Shown here: positions 9,643 through 19,519 of the stretch, piece by piece
Position numbering within the stretch: position 1 is the stretch's first letter
Layout of the letters: each line of letters opens with the position of its first letter
Assembly (NCBI GenBank): GCA_902788345.1
Contig: CADAJP010000001.1
Coordinates: 89,795 to 153,794 of the forward strand
DNA from: an uncultured bacterium
Lineage (GTDB): Bacteria; Cyanobacteriota; Vampirovibrionia; Gastranaerophilales; Gastranaerophilaceae
Direction: 5' to 3'
Length of the DNA: 64,000 bases
The notes under the pieces: model-generated
Told to the model about the DNA's origin: nothing
The model's database searches: none
The model's input: only the letters and a program-made list of their open reading frames with translations
Position numbers and translations under genes: made by a program

Positions 9643-9930
9643 TTATATTCTGTTATTCCAAACTCCGCCTTTTCTGTCAACAAATGCATCGTAGAATGAC
9701 CAAATTCTGAAAACACCTGTCAAACCCAAAACGGCGTGTGTTACATTCTTTTCATAACCGTTATCATTTACGGCTTGCCCGATGCCCGGCCAAATAAGAA
9801 GTGATAATAAACTTGCACCGACTGATCTGCCAGAAATTTTGCCGTTTGTACCATGTGTACCTGCAAATGCCGGTGGAATTACCCCTGCCAACATAAATAT
9901 TGACAATGCTAAAACTAAGATCTTTTTCAT
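9643..9930 (-). CDS. Small exported or membrane protein, unknown
   Basis: A 95-residue protein starting with a typical signal peptide (MKKILVLALSIFML, cleavage likely after PAFA near residue 23). A second hydrophobic stretch around SLLSLLIWPGIGQA could span the membrane. The WPGIGQA motif recalls small inner-membrane proteins with a PGxGQ turn, but I cannot name a family. It lies 15 nt downstream of the TPR gene on the same strand and is probably cotranscribed with it. Confidence 0.6.
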   Translation of the reverse strand: MKKILVLALSIFMLAGVIPPAFAGTHGTNGKISGRSVGASLLSLLIWPGIGQAVNDNGYEKNVTHAVLGLTGVFRIWSFYDAFVDRKGGVWNNRI

Positions 9931-9945
9931 ATTTTACCCCTTTTC

Positions 9946-11538
9946 TTAATCAAATAAAGAATTTATTTTGTCCGTAATATCTTGCGGATCTATTTCTGCT
10001 GTAACTTTATTTACATCTTGTGCAATTTGATACAATTTTGCAGCTTCAATCTTGTCGCCTGTAATTGCAATTGAGCGGGCAAGATTAAAATGTGCAAGTG
10101 CGTAGTTCGGATTATACTCAACTGCTTTTTTAAACATTTCAATCGCGTTTTGTACTCTGCCCAAATCATCAAGATAAATTACACCAAGATTGTTGTATGC
10201 AATTGAGTATGTTTTATCATATTCTATTGCGTGTTTGTATTCCCTTATTGCTTCGTCTGTATCACCTTTTCCCCAGTACAAAAATCCTAAATTACAATGA
10301 ATTTTTGCATTCTTCGGTTCAAGCTCAAGGGCATTTCTGTATACAGTTAAAGCATTTTCGTAATCTTCTTTATCGTAAAATGCACTTCCGAGGTTGATAT
10401 ATATATCAATATCTTCCGGAGTCATTAAATATGCACTTTGATATGATGTAATAGCTGCATCAAGATCCTGTTTGGTTTCCTGAAATACAAAACCCAGTGT
10501 CTGATTGACTACACTTGTCCATTCTTTGTTAGGGTTTAGTGTAATAGCCGTCTGAAAATGGGATACCGCACCGTCAACATCTCCTTTAATATAAAGTATA
10601 TTTGCCAAATTTGAATGATATTCAGGCATATTTGGCATGATTTTAATAAGTTTTTCATATATATCGACAGCGTTATCATAATCGCCTAAATCTTCGTATG
10701 CTTTACATAAATGTCTGTATGCCGGGATATTCAAGCTGTCAAGCCATATTGCCATTTTGTATTCGGTTATTGCATCTTCATATCTGCCAAGAGAAGAATA
10801 TATATCTCCCAAAAGGCAATATAGCGGAACAAAGCCCGGAGCTTTGTCAACTGCTTCTATATATATATCAAGCGCATTTTCTATTCCTTTTGTCTGAACA
10901 GCTATAAAACCTTTAAAAAGTACCGGAATAAATTTTATGTATGAAAATGATTCTTTTACTCTTTTTATTGCATCCTGATCAAACGGAAGTGTCAGTATAG
11001 ACATTATATGTTCATAAAATGCTTTAATTTTATTCTTTACTATTCTGAATGATGAAACCTGATAAAGACTTTTTAGCAGGTAATGAGCACAAGAACTTGA
11101 TAAAGGTGCATATTTAACTGCAAGTTTTGCATTTTCTATTGCATCCGTAAATCTTGCTTTTTTAGTGTATGTTTCAGCAAGCATATAGTATGCTTTTGCA
11201 TATTTCGGATTTTTTTTGATTGCATTATTAAAGTAATTAACTGCTTTATCTAAATCGCCTTTATGAAATTGTGCTACCCCTATTTTGTAATATATTTCAG
11301 GGGTATCTACAGATTCTAAAGCCAATTGGTATTCAGTTATTGCCTCGTCAATATATTGGCTTGATGAATATATATCAAGATGCCATGTAAGGTATAAATC
11401 CCCCAGTCGTAAATGTAATTTGGCATTTGTAGGGTCTTTTTGAAGTCCGATTTGACATAATTCAATTGCTGACTTTACATTCCCTGTTTTTACTTCTTTT
11501 TTTATCTTATTTTCAAGTATTTTTGTTTCGTTTTTCAT
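9946..11538 (-). CDS. TPR-repeat protein (530 aa)
   Basis: The protein is almost entirely tetratricopeptide repeats, about eleven units. Typical cores are AKAYYMLAETYTKKARFTDA and IAYNNLGVIYLDDLGRVQNA. No signal peptide, membrane segment or catalytic domain is visible, so it probably acts as a cytoplasmic scaffold for protein contacts. A helical stretch with poor repeat match (about residues 165-210) divides the array. The start codon follows AAGGGGAT. It is divergent from a second TPR gene at 11658, 119 bp away. Confidence 0.8.
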   Translation of the reverse strand: MKNETKILENKIKKEVKTGNVKSAIELCQIGLQKDPTNAKLHLRLGDLYLTWHLDIYSSSQYIDEAITEYQLALESVDTPEIYYKIGVAQFHKGDLDKAVNYFNNAIKKNPKYAKAYYMLAETYTKKARFTDAIENAKLAVKYAPLSSSCAHYLLKSLYQVSSFRIVKNKIKAFYEHIMSILTLPFDQDAIKRVKESFSYIKFIPVLFKGFIAVQTKGIENALDIYIEAVDKAPGFVPLYCLLGDIYSSLGRYEDAITEYKMAIWLDSLNIPAYRHLCKAYEDLGDYDNAVDIYEKLIKIMPNMPEYHSNLANILYIKGDVDGAVSHFQTAITLNPNKEWTSVVNQTLGFVFQETKQDLDAAITSYQSAYLMTPEDIDIYINLGSAFYDKEDYENALTVYRNALELEPKNAKIHCNLGFLYWGKGDTDEAIREYKHAIEYDKTYSIAYNNLGVIYLDDLGRVQNAIEMFKKAVEYNPNYALAHFNLARSIAITGDKIEAAKLYQIAQDVNKVTAEIDPQDITDKINSLFD

Positions 11539-11657
11539 AGCATCCCCTTATCCTTATTGTAATGAAGTATAATTAAAAAAGCAAGTTCTTAATGAGTGTA
11601 AATAAGTTATTTCCGTTTTTGTGATATTATTGTCTGGTAAATAATAAAGGATGTGTT

Positions 11658-12431
11658 ATGGATAAAATTGATAAAGCGATAGAATGTTTTAATAAAAAAG
11701 ACTGGAACGGTGCAATTGATTTGTTTACTTCCGTATTGGAAACGGATACCGGTAATGCGGAAGTTTATAATAATTTAGGCTTGTGTTATGCAAATATTGA
11801 TAATGATGAAAAAGCCGAAAAAAATTATTTGAGAAGTATCGAACTCAATTCAAGAATACCGCAGACATATATAAATCTTGTTGATGTTTATTACAGGCAA
11901 AAAAGATTTGAAGAAGGGATAAATATTTTATCATATGCTATTGAAAATCTTCCTGACGATTTAATCTTTAGGCATTATCTTGCAAGATTTTATATGGAGG
12001 ATGCAAAAAGAGATCTTGCGATTGATGAATTAGAATATATACTAGATAAACAGCCTGATAATTATGATGCTTATTATGATTTAGGCAGAGTATATTTTGA
12101 ACTCGGAAATTATGATTCTGCAATCGAAAATTTTGAAAATATACTTGAATACAAAGATGAGAATGAATGGATATATTACTATCTAGGAGAAGCATATCAG
12201 GCAAATGATGAAATAGATAAGGCTTTATCGAATTTTTTAAAAGCGATTGCAAGAAATAATAAACTTGCCGTTGCATATAAAAAAGCTGCAATTTTATATA
12301 TGGCAAGAGAAGATTATGATGATGCCATTGAATATTTTGAGGACTACATGAATATGGATATTCCTCAGGAAGAAAAAGATAATATTAAAAAAATTATTGA
12401 ACGCATAAATAGGTTGAAAGACAGCGTATAA
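11658..12431 (+). CDS. TPR-repeat protein (257 aa)
   Basis: About seven tetratricopeptide repeats fill the protein, for example AEVYNNLGLCYANIDNDEKA and YDAYYDLGRVYFELGNYDSA. It has no signal peptide and no other domain. AGGATG lies 5 nt before the ATG. Its stop codon overlaps the dprA start (TAATG), so the two are translationally coupled. A role linked to DNA uptake is possible from position only. Confidence 0.8.
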   Translation: MDKIDKAIECFNKKDWNGAIDLFTSVLETDTGNAEVYNNLGLCYANIDNDEKAEKNYLRSIELNSRIPQTYINLVDVYYRQKRFEEGINILSYAIENLPDDLIFRHYLARFYMEDAKRDLAIDELEYILDKQPDNYDAYYDLGRVYFELGNYDSAIENFENILEYKDENEWIYYYLGEAYQANDEIDKALSNFLKAIARNNKLAVAYKKAAILYMAREDYDDAIEYFEDYMNMDIPQEEKDNIKKIIERINRLKDSV

Positions 12432-13522
12432 TGAAAGAAAAGTACTGGATAGCGTTTTCATCTATAGAACAAATTGACAGCAGATTTATAAAAAGACTGT
12501 ATGATTATTTTGGTGATATTGAAAAAGCATTCAATTGCAGTCTGACTGAACTTGAAAATATTGACGGACTAAGAGTTCAAAAAGCTCAGGAATTTATAAA
12601 GTTAAGAGATAAAGTTGATGTTGATAAGACTTTTGCGAATATCGAAACCAAAGGGATAAATTTTCTGACGCTGGAAGATGAAAATTATCCGGCTATGCTT
12701 AAAAATATCGAAAATCCCCCTGCTGTTTTGTATTATAAAGGTAAATTATCAGAATGTAATTTGAATAAAACTCTTGCTGTAGTCGGATCACGAAAGGCAA
12801 GTTCATCTGCAAGAGATAATTTAAGGAATATAATTTCAGGTTTGGCTAATACTGATATATGTATTGTGTCCGGTTTAGCTTCCGGAATTGATACGGTTGC
12901 TCATACTTCCGCAATTGAAAATAATTTAAAAACTATAGGAGTAATTGCAAGCGGTTTTGACTATATTTATCCGACACAAAATAAGACATTGTATGAAAAT
13001 ATAGAAAACGGTTACGGCGCAGTTGTAACAGAATACTATCCGTCTTTTGAGCCAATAAAATTCAGATTTCCGCAAAGGAACAGAATAGTTTCGGGGTTAT
13101 CATACGGAACACTTGTTGCGGAAGCATCTTTAAAAAGCGGAGCATTGATAACCGCTAATCTTACTCTTGAACAAGGCAGAGAGTTGATGTGTATTCCCGG
13201 AGAGATTTCTAATGTAAATACTCAGGGCATATATAAATTACTCAAAAACGGTGCGACTATGGTGACGGAAAGTCAGGATATACTGGATGCTTTAAATTGG
13301 GAAATTCAGAAAGAATATGAACAAAAGCAGCTTGCTTTACCTACACTTACACCTGAAGAAGACATAATATATGATAATTTGAGTGTGGAAGAAAAGGGAG
13401 TTGATGAACTTTTGAGTGTAACAGGTTTGAGTTTTGAAAATTTACTAATGAACTTGACAACGATGGAACTTAAAGGCATAATAAAACAAGTAGATGGGGA
13501 TAGATATAAGAAATGTCAGTAA
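12431..13522 (+). CDS. dprA: DNA-processing protein DprA/Smf
   Basis: A 363-residue protein with the DprA layout: an N-terminal helix-hairpin-helix-like region, the Rossmann-type core (VVGSRKASS, IVSGLASGIDTVAH, GVIASGFDYIYP, RFPQRNRIVSGLS, SGALITA) and a C-terminal winged-helix-like segment. DprA loads RecA onto incoming single-stranded DNA in natural transformation. It is the second gene of a TPR-dprA pair, with topA 48 bp downstream, a common dprA-topA order. Together with the ComM-like gene at 51114 it suggests competence genes are present. Confidence 0.95.
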   Translation: MKEKYWIAFSSIEQIDSRFIKRLYDYFGDIEKAFNCSLTELENIDGLRVQKAQEFIKLRDKVDVDKTFANIETKGINFLTLEDENYPAMLKNIENPPAVLYYKGKLSECNLNKTLAVVGSRKASSSARDNLRNIISGLANTDICIVSGLASGIDTVAHTSAIENNLKTIGVIASGFDYIYPTQNKTLYENIENGYGAVVTEYYPSFEPIKFRFPQRNRIVSGLSYGTLVAEASLKSGALITANLTLEQGRELMCIPGEISNVNTQGIYKLLKNGATMVTESQDILDALNWEIQKEYEQKQLALPTLTPEEDIIYDNLSVEEKGVDELLSVTGLSFENLLMNLTTMELKGIIKQVDGDRYKKCQ

Positions 13523-13570
13523 TATTCTGCGTTTCTTGTTAGTGATTATAATTACAGAAGGTTATTAAAA

Positions 13571-15859
13571 ATGGCAGCACAAGAGAAATCTTTGGTAATA
13601 GTCGAATCACCGGCAAAATCAAAAACTATAAAAAAAATCTTGGGAGATAGTTTTCAGATAGAAGCCAGTTACGGACATATCCGTAATTTGCCGACTAAAG
13701 ATGCTGCAACAGAAAATCTTGGTTTTGATGTAAACAATAATTTTGAACCAAAATTCGAGATTATTCCGGGTAAACAGCAGGTTGTAAGAAAACTCAATGA
13801 CCTGGCTAAAAAAGCAGGCAAAATATACCTTGCATCCGACCCCGACCGTGAAGGAGAAGCTATCGCATGGCATGTGCGTCAGATATTAAAAGTACCTGAT
13901 GATAAAATATACAGAATTGTATTTAATGAAATTACGCCAAAGGCTGTGAAGTATTCCGTTGATAACCCGAGAGGGATTGATATGGATATGGTAAAAGCCC
14001 AGCAAACAAGACAAATTCTTGATAAGCTTGTAGGTTATAAGTTATCTCCTGTTTTGTGGAAAGAAATGGGTAACAGAAAACTCTCTGCAGGCAGAGTACA
14101 GTCAGTTGCACTGCGTATGATATGCGAAAGAGAAGAAGAAATTGAAGCATTTAAGCCTCAGGAATATTGGTCTATACATGCTCTATTGGATAAAGACGGT
14201 AAAACTTTTGAAGCTGAGCTTTCAAAAATAAAAGGTAAATCAGTTGAGAAAACTGTTAAAAATCATGAGGAAGCTCAAAAAATTGTTGATTATTTGTCTA
14301 ATCCTTCATCAGAATATAATGTTTCAAAGGTTACTAAAAAAACTATAAAAAGAAAACCAACTGCTCCGTTTATCACTTCAACAATGCAGAGAGCCGCAAG
14401 TTCAAAACTCGGTTTTGGAGTTTCAAAAACCATGCAGGTGGCTCAAAAACTTTATGAAGGTATTGAACTTGAAAACGGTACTCCTGTCGGTTTGATTACT
14501 TATATGAGAACCGACTCTGTTCGTGTATCTGATGATGCGCAGAATATGGCACATGATTTTATTCTTCAAAATTACGGCGAAGAATATTATCCAAAAACTG
14601 CCAATATATATGCCAAAGGCAAGCAGAATGTTCAGGACGCACACGAAGCTATTCGCCCTGCGTATCCTGAAAGAACTCCTGAGAGCATAAAACAGTATCT
14701 TGATAATGATCAGTATAAACTGTATAAGCTGATTTGGGAAAAGTTTATGTCTTCTCAAATGGCTCCGGCTGAAATTGCAAATAAATCAATTGAAATTGAA
14801 AGCGGAGATTATACTCTTAAAGCGGGTACAAGCAAGGTTACATTTGACGGCTTTTTAAAACTTTATAATGATGATGAAGATGAGGAAAATAAAGAAGCAG
14901 ATGCCAAAATCCCTGATCTTGATAAAGGGGATAAGGTTGTATGTAAAAAGGTAGAACCAAAACAACATTTTACTCAGCCTCCTCCAAGATATAACGAAGC
15001 ATCATTAGTTAAAGCTCTTGAAGAATACGGTATCGGTCGTCCTTCTACATACGCGACAATTATTACAGTTATTCAGACAAGAAAATATGTCGAGAAGAAG
15101 AACAAGGCTCTTTATCCGACATTATTGGGGCGTGCTGTTTCAAAACAGCTGGTGGCAGAATTTGCGGATATTATGGATTATAAATTCACTGCAGGCATGG
15201 AAGCAAAGCTTGACGAAATAGCGGATAAAAAAGTTGAATGGATAAAAGTTTTAAATGATTTTTATAAGCCTTTTATGGACGAGGTTAATGCTGTTATGAA
15301 AACAGCTCAAAAGGTTACTGTTGAAACAAAAGTTACCTGCCCAAACTGCGGAAAACCGATGGTATTAAGAACAAGTAAACAAGGCTCTCAATTTTTAGGA
15401 TGCAGTGGTTACCCTGAATGTAAGACTGCTATGTCATTAAATGTTTTGCAGGAAATGGAAAATGAACAGGACGAAGATACAAATCAAACTTCTGCAGAAG
15501 TTTGCGAAGAAAAATGTGAAAAATGCGGAAGTCCTATGGACTTTAAAATCGGGCCTTATGGCAAATATTTAGAATGTACTTCTTCTGAATGCAGACACAG
15601 AAAACCTTACAGAAAATCTACCGGTGTAGCTTGTCCGAAGTGTGGTAAAGGTACTATTGTTGAACGAAAATCAAAACGAGGAACTGTTTTCTACGGGTGT
15701 GATCAATATCCTGAATGTAATTATGTATTGTGGAATGAGCCGACAGGTGAAAAGTGCCCTCTTTGCGGTGAAATGCTTGTTAAAAAAGTGTTGAAAAACG
15801 GTGAAGTAATTTGCTGCTCTAGTATAAAATGTAATTATAAGCAGGAAGCTGATTCATAG
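13571..15859 (+). CDS. topA: DNA topoisomerase I
   Basis: A 762-residue type IA topoisomerase that relaxes negative supercoils. The N-terminal TOPRIM domain shows VESPAKSKTIKKIL and the acidic DPDREGEAIAWH. The catalytic tyrosine is Y311 in GLITYMRTDS. Four C-terminal CxxC...C zinc ribbons follow (CPNC, CEKC, CPKC and CPLC), used for single-strand DNA binding. A TATAAT at 13547-13552 and AAGG before the ATG suggest its own promoter as well as read-through from dprA. Confidence 0.97.
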   Translation: MAAQEKSLVIVESPAKSKTIKKILGDSFQIEASYGHIRNLPTKDAATENLGFDVNNNFEPKFEIIPGKQQVVRKLNDLAKKAGKIYLASDPDREGEAIAWHVRQILKVPDDKIYRIVFNEITPKAVKYSVDNPRGIDMDMVKAQQTRQILDKLVGYKLSPVLWKEMGNRKLSAGRVQSVALRMICEREEEIEAFKPQEYWSIHALLDKDGKTFEAELSKIKGKSVEKTVKNHEEAQKIVDYLSNPSSEYNVSKVTKKTIKRKPTAPFITSTMQRAASSKLGFGVSKTMQVAQKLYEGIELENGTPVGLITYMRTDSVRVSDDAQNMAHDFILQNYGEEYYPKTANIYAKGKQNVQDAHEAIRPAYPERTPESIKQYLDNDQYKLYKLIWEKFMSSQMAPAEIANKSIEIESGDYTLKAGTSKVTFDGFLKLYNDDEDEENKEADAKIPDLDKGDKVVCKKVEPKQHFTQPPPRYNEASLVKALEEYGIGRPSTYATIITVIQTRKYVEKKNKALYPTLLGRAVSKQLVAEFADIMDYKFTAGMEAKLDEIADKKVEWIKVLNDFYKPFMDEVNAVMKTAQKVTVETKVTCPNCGKPMVLRTSKQGSQFLGCSGYPECKTAMSLNVLQEMENEQDEDTNQTSAEVCEEKCEKCGSPMDFKIGPYGKYLECTSSECRHRKPYRKSTGVACPKCGKGTIVERKSKRGTVFYGCDQYPECNYVLWNEPTGEKCPLCGEMLVKKVLKNGEVICCSSIKCNYKQEADS

Positions 15860-15864
15860 TTGTG

Positions 15865-15893
15865 TTTACTTTATGAGTTTTTTTTAATAATAT
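15865..15893 (+). promoter_or_regulatory. Predicted leaderless promoter of mtaB
   Basis: TTTACT (15865-15870), a 17-bp spacer and TAATAT (15888-15893) are followed by exactly 6 nt before the ATG. No Shine-Dalgarno sequence is present. The predicted transcription start is at or next to the start codon. Confidence 0.55.
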
Positions 15894-15899
15894 TGTTCT

Positions 15900-17183
15900 A
15901 TGAAACGCTTTTATATACAGACAATGGGCTGTAAGTCAAATCAGTTTGAAACCGCTCTTGTCAAAGAAAATCTTATAAATAACGGTTTTGAGGAAAGTGA
16001 TGATATAAAAAATGCTGATTTTTATATCCTAAATTCCTGCTCTGTTACTCATAAAAGTGATAATGAAGCTTTTTATCTGTTGAGGTCAGCTAAAAATAAA
16101 AATCCGGCACTCAAAAATGTCTTAACGGGTTGTATTGCTCAAATTGAAAAAGATAAATTATTAGAATATGATTTTGTTGATTATGTTATCGGTAATGATG
16201 ATAAGCTAAATCTTTATAAATTTCTGAAAGAAGAAGAAACTCTTTGCGTTTCTGATATTATGCATCAGGATAAATTCAGCGAGGTAGCACTTTCTGATTT
16301 GTCAAAAACAAGGGCAAGTTTAAAGGTGCAGGATGGCTGTGACAACAGGTGTTCATACTGTATAATTTGGAAAGCTAGAGGAAAAAGCCGCAGCGCGTCA
16401 TTAGATTTTGTTGTAAATCAGATAAATAATTTTAGCAAATCCGGTTTTAAGGAAGTTGTTATAACCGGTATTCACATTGGCCAGTGGGGGAAAGATATTG
16501 GTTTAGGGTTTATTGATTTAGTAAAAGCAATAGAAGAAAGAACTTCTATCGAGCGATTTCGTTTAGGTTCTTTAAATCCGACAGAAATTAATGATGATTT
16601 AATTGAGTATTTATCAAAGTCAAAGAAATTCTGTCCGCATTTTCATCTTTCTTTGCAGTCCGCAAATGATAAAACTCTAAAATCAATGAACAGATTTTAT
16701 AGCGTTGATTTTTATTTAAAACAAATAGAACAGATAAAACGCACATTTGATAATGTTTTTATTGGAAGTGATATTATTGCGGGTTTTGCCGGTGAAACTG
16801 ATGAGGATTTTCAAATTACCGTTGAAAATTTAAAAAAGTCAGGACTTACTCAAATTCATACTTTCCCTTATTCTGTCAGAAAGGGTACGGTGGGTGAATC
16901 TATGCCTGATCAGGTAAGTGATTCCGTTAAAAGCCAAAGGGCAGATATTATAAAATCGATTTCAAAGGAAAAATATTCAAGGTTTGTAAATGATAATATA
17001 AATACTTTGCACGAGGCCCTGATTGAAAAGCACAGAGATAAGCACAGCGGTTACTTAAAAGGGGTTACGAGAAATTATTTAACTGTGCAGATAAATTCTG
17101 ATCGTGAAGATTTATATAATACGCTGCAAAATGTGAAAATAATTGATTACAAAAACGGTATTTTGTATGCAGAATTAGTATAA
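15900..17183 (+). CDS. mtaB: tRNA threonylcarbamoyladenosine methylthiotransferase MtaB
   Basis: A 427-residue radical-SAM methylthiotransferase. The N-terminal UPF0004 domain carries the cluster cysteines (TMGCKSNQFE, NSCSVTHKSD, LTGCIAQ), and the radical-SAM motif is CDNRCSYC. NSCSVT is characteristic of the MtaB branch rather than MiaB, so the expected product is 2-methylthio-t6A37 in tRNAs reading ANN codons. The C-terminal TRAM region is present. A long imperfect inverted repeat (ACAAAAACGG / CCGTTTTGT, around 17150-17200) overlaps the stop codon and may terminate transcription. Confidence 0.9.
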   Translation: MKRFYIQTMGCKSNQFETALVKENLINNGFEESDDIKNADFYILNSCSVTHKSDNEAFYLLRSAKNKNPALKNVLTGCIAQIEKDKLLEYDFVDYVIGNDDKLNLYKFLKEEETLCVSDIMHQDKFSEVALSDLSKTRASLKVQDGCDNRCSYCIIWKARGKSRSASLDFVVNQINNFSKSGFKEVVITGIHIGQWGKDIGLGFIDLVKAIEERTSIERFRLGSLNPTEINDDLIEYLSKSKKFCPHFHLSLQSANDKTLKSMNRFYSVDFYLKQIEQIKRTFDNVFIGSDIIAGFAGETDEDFQITVENLKKSGLTQIHTFPYSVRKGTVGESMPDQVSDSVKSQRADIIKSISKEKYSRFVNDNINTLHEALIEKHRDKHSGYLKGVTRNYLTVQINSDREDLYNTLQNVKIIDYKNGILYAELV

Positions 17184-17305
17184 AATAGCCGTTTTGTCTT
17201 AGCCGGTTTTTCTTATAATTGTTATCTGAAACGGTAATGTTATTTATTATTAAAATTTTTATACTTGTAATATCAGTTCTTGCAGACAATTAATAAGGAG
17301 GCATT

Positions 17306-17602
17306 ATGAAAAAGATATTACCGTTTTTTACTTTATTGGCATTTTTAGCTGTTCCTCAGGGTGCATTTGCGTGGTCGTATGACGGGTTAGGCAGTTTAAA
17401 TCCTTTTACAAACTTTGGCAGAGGTTTTGGTAATGATTGCGGATGTAAAGTTGAACGATGTCATAGACCAAAGCTGACAAAATGCGAAAAGCTGCACGGT
17501 GTTAAAATTATCAGGGGTAAAAACACCGGCTGTGCTGCACCTGTTGAACCTATTTACATGGATACTTATAACAGTTGTCCCGGTTGCCGCAGAGCTTTTT
17601 AA
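17306..17602 (+). CDS. Small secreted cysteine-rich protein, unknown
   Basis: A 98-residue protein with a clear signal peptide (MKKILPFFTLLAFLAVPQGA, cleavage after AFA). The mature part has eight cysteines in pairs or near-pairs (DCGCK, ERCHRP, TKCEK, TGCAA, SCPGC), suggesting disulfides or metal binding outside the cytoplasm. It has a strong AAGGAGG ribosome-binding site and a terminator directly after it, so it is a stand-alone gene. I do not recognise the family. Confidence 0.65.
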   Translation: MKKILPFFTLLAFLAVPQGAFAWSYDGLGSLNPFTNFGRGFGNDCGCKVERCHRPKLTKCEKLHGVKIIRGKNTGCAAPVEPIYMDTYNSCPGCRRAF

Positions 17603-17611
17603 AGAAAAATT

Positions 17612-17644
17612 AAAACCGTCTGTATTGTCAGGCGGTTTTTTTTG
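17612..17644 (+). terminator. Rho-independent terminator
   Basis: AAAACCGTCTG-TATTGT-CAGGCGGTTTT followed by a run of eight T, 9 nt after the stop of the small secreted protein. Confidence 0.9.
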
Positions 17645-17738
17645 ACTTTTATTTTTTTATCGTTAAATCATTTGGTGGATACATTTTTTAAAATAATAAT
17701 GTATTATATTTGTGTAGTACTTGGGAGGTGGTAAGTAC

Positions 17739-18503
17739 ATGTTTTCAAAAATGATTCAAAGTATGTTGAATTCAGGCGGTAAGGCGGCGGCTATGCAGCG
17801 TGCTACTCACCTTAATAATTATGTAAATCATGCCACAAATAAAGTTAATCCTGACAGAATCATATCATCTAATCCAAATTCTCTTGATGCTATTTATCCG
17901 TCAGGTTCAACGATTGAATCTTTTGAGAAAGTCTTATCAGGTACTACAAAATCAAATTTTGGTTCTTTGCTTTTAAATCCGGCTTCTTTAAAGGTTAAAG
18001 GAAATGTTTACGGCAGCAGTTCAAATGATATTAGTACTGATACAGTTACAAACGAAGTTTTAAGAAGGGCTATACAGGAAGTTAATGATGCAACAAGGGA
18101 TTATTCTCAATCTTCAGTAGCTCCGTCAAAATCTCAACTTTTAGGAATGATAAATAAAATATCAAGAGATAACGGGGTTGATGAAAAACTTGTTCAGGCT
18201 TTGATTAAGCAGGAATCAGGTTTTAATCCGAATGCAAAATCAAAAGCCGGAGCAATGGGGTTAATGCAATTAATGCCGACAACTGCAAAAGCTCTTGGGA
18301 TAAAAGATCCTTATAATGCAGCTCAAAATGTTGAAGGCGGAGTAAAATATTTGAAATCTATGCTGCAAAAATATAATGGCAATGTGATTTTGGCACTTGC
18401 GGCGTATAATGCAGGGCCGGGTGCTGTTGACAAGTTTTCCGGAGTTCCTCCGTATAAAGAAACTCAAAATTATGTAAAGAATATTTTGGCAAATTATCTG
18501 TAA
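17739..18503 (+). CDS. Lytic transglycosylase, SLT family
   Basis: A 254-residue protein whose C-terminal 115 residues are a soluble-lytic-transglycosylase domain: the catalytic glutamate in IKQESGFNP, then KAGAMGLMQLMP, GVKYLKSML and ALAAYNAGPGAV. Such enzymes cleave peptidoglycan and release 1,6-anhydro-muropeptides. The N-terminal 130 residues are low-complexity, with no clear signal peptide. I chose the ATG at 17739 because GGGAGGTGG lies 7 nt upstream; an in-frame TTG at 17721 lies inside that site. Confidence 0.88.
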   Translation: MFSKMIQSMLNSGGKAAAMQRATHLNNYVNHATNKVNPDRIISSNPNSLDAIYPSGSTIESFEKVLSGTTKSNFGSLLLNPASLKVKGNVYGSSSNDISTDTVTNEVLRRAIQEVNDATRDYSQSSVAPSKSQLLGMINKISRDNGVDEKLVQALIKQESGFNPNAKSKAGAMGLMQLMPTTAKALGIKDPYNAAQNVEGGVKYLKSMLQKYNGNVILALAAYNAGPGAVDKFSGVPPYKETQNYVKNILANYL

Positions 18504-18536
18504 ATTTTAAATAATAAAAATTTTTAAATTTTTGTG

Positions 18537-18542
18537 TATAAT
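18537..18542 (+). promoter_or_regulatory. Predicted leaderless -10 of rex
   Basis: A perfect TATAAT lies exactly 6 nt before the rex ATG and there is no Shine-Dalgarno sequence. No convincing -35 element is seen. Confidence 0.5.
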
Positions 18543-18548
18543 TTCATT

Positions 18549-19166
18549 ATGAAGAAAGAAATTTCAGACAAAGTCATAAACAGGTTGACTCTTTATCATT
18601 GTATTTTGCAGGATTTTATAAAAAATGATGAAGAATATATCTCAAGCGGACAAATTGCCTCACTTTTGCGTATAGATGATTCTCAGGTAAGAAAAGATAT
18701 TAATCTTTTGAATAAATCAGGCAAATCCCGTGTCGGTTATATAGTAAAAGAGTTAAAAAAGTCTATCGAAACAACTCTTGGGTTTTCAAAAACAAAAAGA
18801 GCTTATATTGTAGGGGCAGGTAATTTAGGTATGGCTCTTGCAAACTATAATAATTTCAGTAATTACGGACTTAATATTGTAAGTTTATTTGATAATGATC
18901 CGGATAAAATCGGCAGAGAAATTAACAATAAAAAAATTCTTGATATTAAGGAACTTCCTATTTATGTTTGGCAGCATTACATCGATATTGCAATATTGAC
19001 TGTTCCTGCCCAGTTTGCCCAAAGCAGTGCACAGTTTCTTGTAAATGCCGGGATCAAGTATATTTGGAATTTTACTCCCACGGTATTAAAAGTTCCTGAT
19101 GATGTTCAGGTATGGAACGAAAATCTTATGGGTAATTTTTTACAGTTTACCTATGATATTAATTAG
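18549..19166 (+). CDS. rex: Redox-sensing transcriptional repressor Rex
   Basis: A 205-residue Rex protein. Residues about 1-75 form a winged helix (SGQIASLLRIDDSQVRKDINLL), followed by a Rossmann fold with VGAGNLGMALANY for NAD(H) and a C-terminal swap helix (WNENLMGNFLQFTYDI). Rex represses fermentation and respiration genes until NADH rises. I use the ATG at 18549, because an in-frame GTG at 18534 lies inside the -10 region. No Rex operator was searched for in the window. Confidence 0.93.
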   Translation: MKKEISDKVINRLTLYHCILQDFIKNDEEYISSGQIASLLRIDDSQVRKDINLLNKSGKSRVGYIVKELKKSIETTLGFSKTKRAYIVGAGNLGMALANYNNFSNYGLNIVSLFDNDPDKIGREINNKKILDIKELPIYVWQHYIDIAILTVPAQFAQSSAQFLVNAGIKYIWNFTPTVLKVPDDVQVWNENLMGNFLQFTYDIN

Positions 19167-19207
19167 CTTTAAGCGCAAAAAAAATTTTGTTTGTTTTTAA
19201 TACAAAT

Positions 19208-19519
19208 ATGAATATTTCGAATTACAATAATATAAGTTTTGGACAAAAGGTTCCAACAGCATCTTTATTAAAAATGGGTGCCGGTGTTTATGATTTTGAA
19301 GATGCAAAAAATTTGTGCAGTTTTATTGACAACAGATTTCCCGGAAATGTCGGTTATTATAAAAAAGCTGTCAAATATGCAAATTCAATTGCTCAAAAAA
19401 ATGAAAACGTAAATCAGATGCTTGAGTCTTTAAAGGAATTGCCAAGCAAAAAGGATAAACTTACTGTTATAAGAAAAATGGTAATGGCAACCGGCAGTGA
19501 AATTGATGTTGTTATTTAA
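19208..19519 (+). CDS. Small unknown protein with N-terminal SFGQK motif
   Basis: A 103-residue protein whose N-terminus, MNISNYNNISFGQKV, resembles the starts of the genes at 35811 and 42127. No signal peptide or known domain follows; the rest is helical and basic. The start at 19208 is preferred because TTTAAT lies exactly 6 nt upstream, in the same position as other leaderless promoters here. A TTG 21 nt upstream (19187) is an alternative. The 3' end overlaps the convergent lipA gene by 8 nt. Function unknown. Confidence 0.6.
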   Translation: MNISNYNNISFGQKVPTASLLKMGAGVYDFEDAKNLCSFIDNRFPGNVGYYKKAVKYANSIAQKNENVNQMLESLKELPSKKDKLTVIRKMVMATGSEIDVVI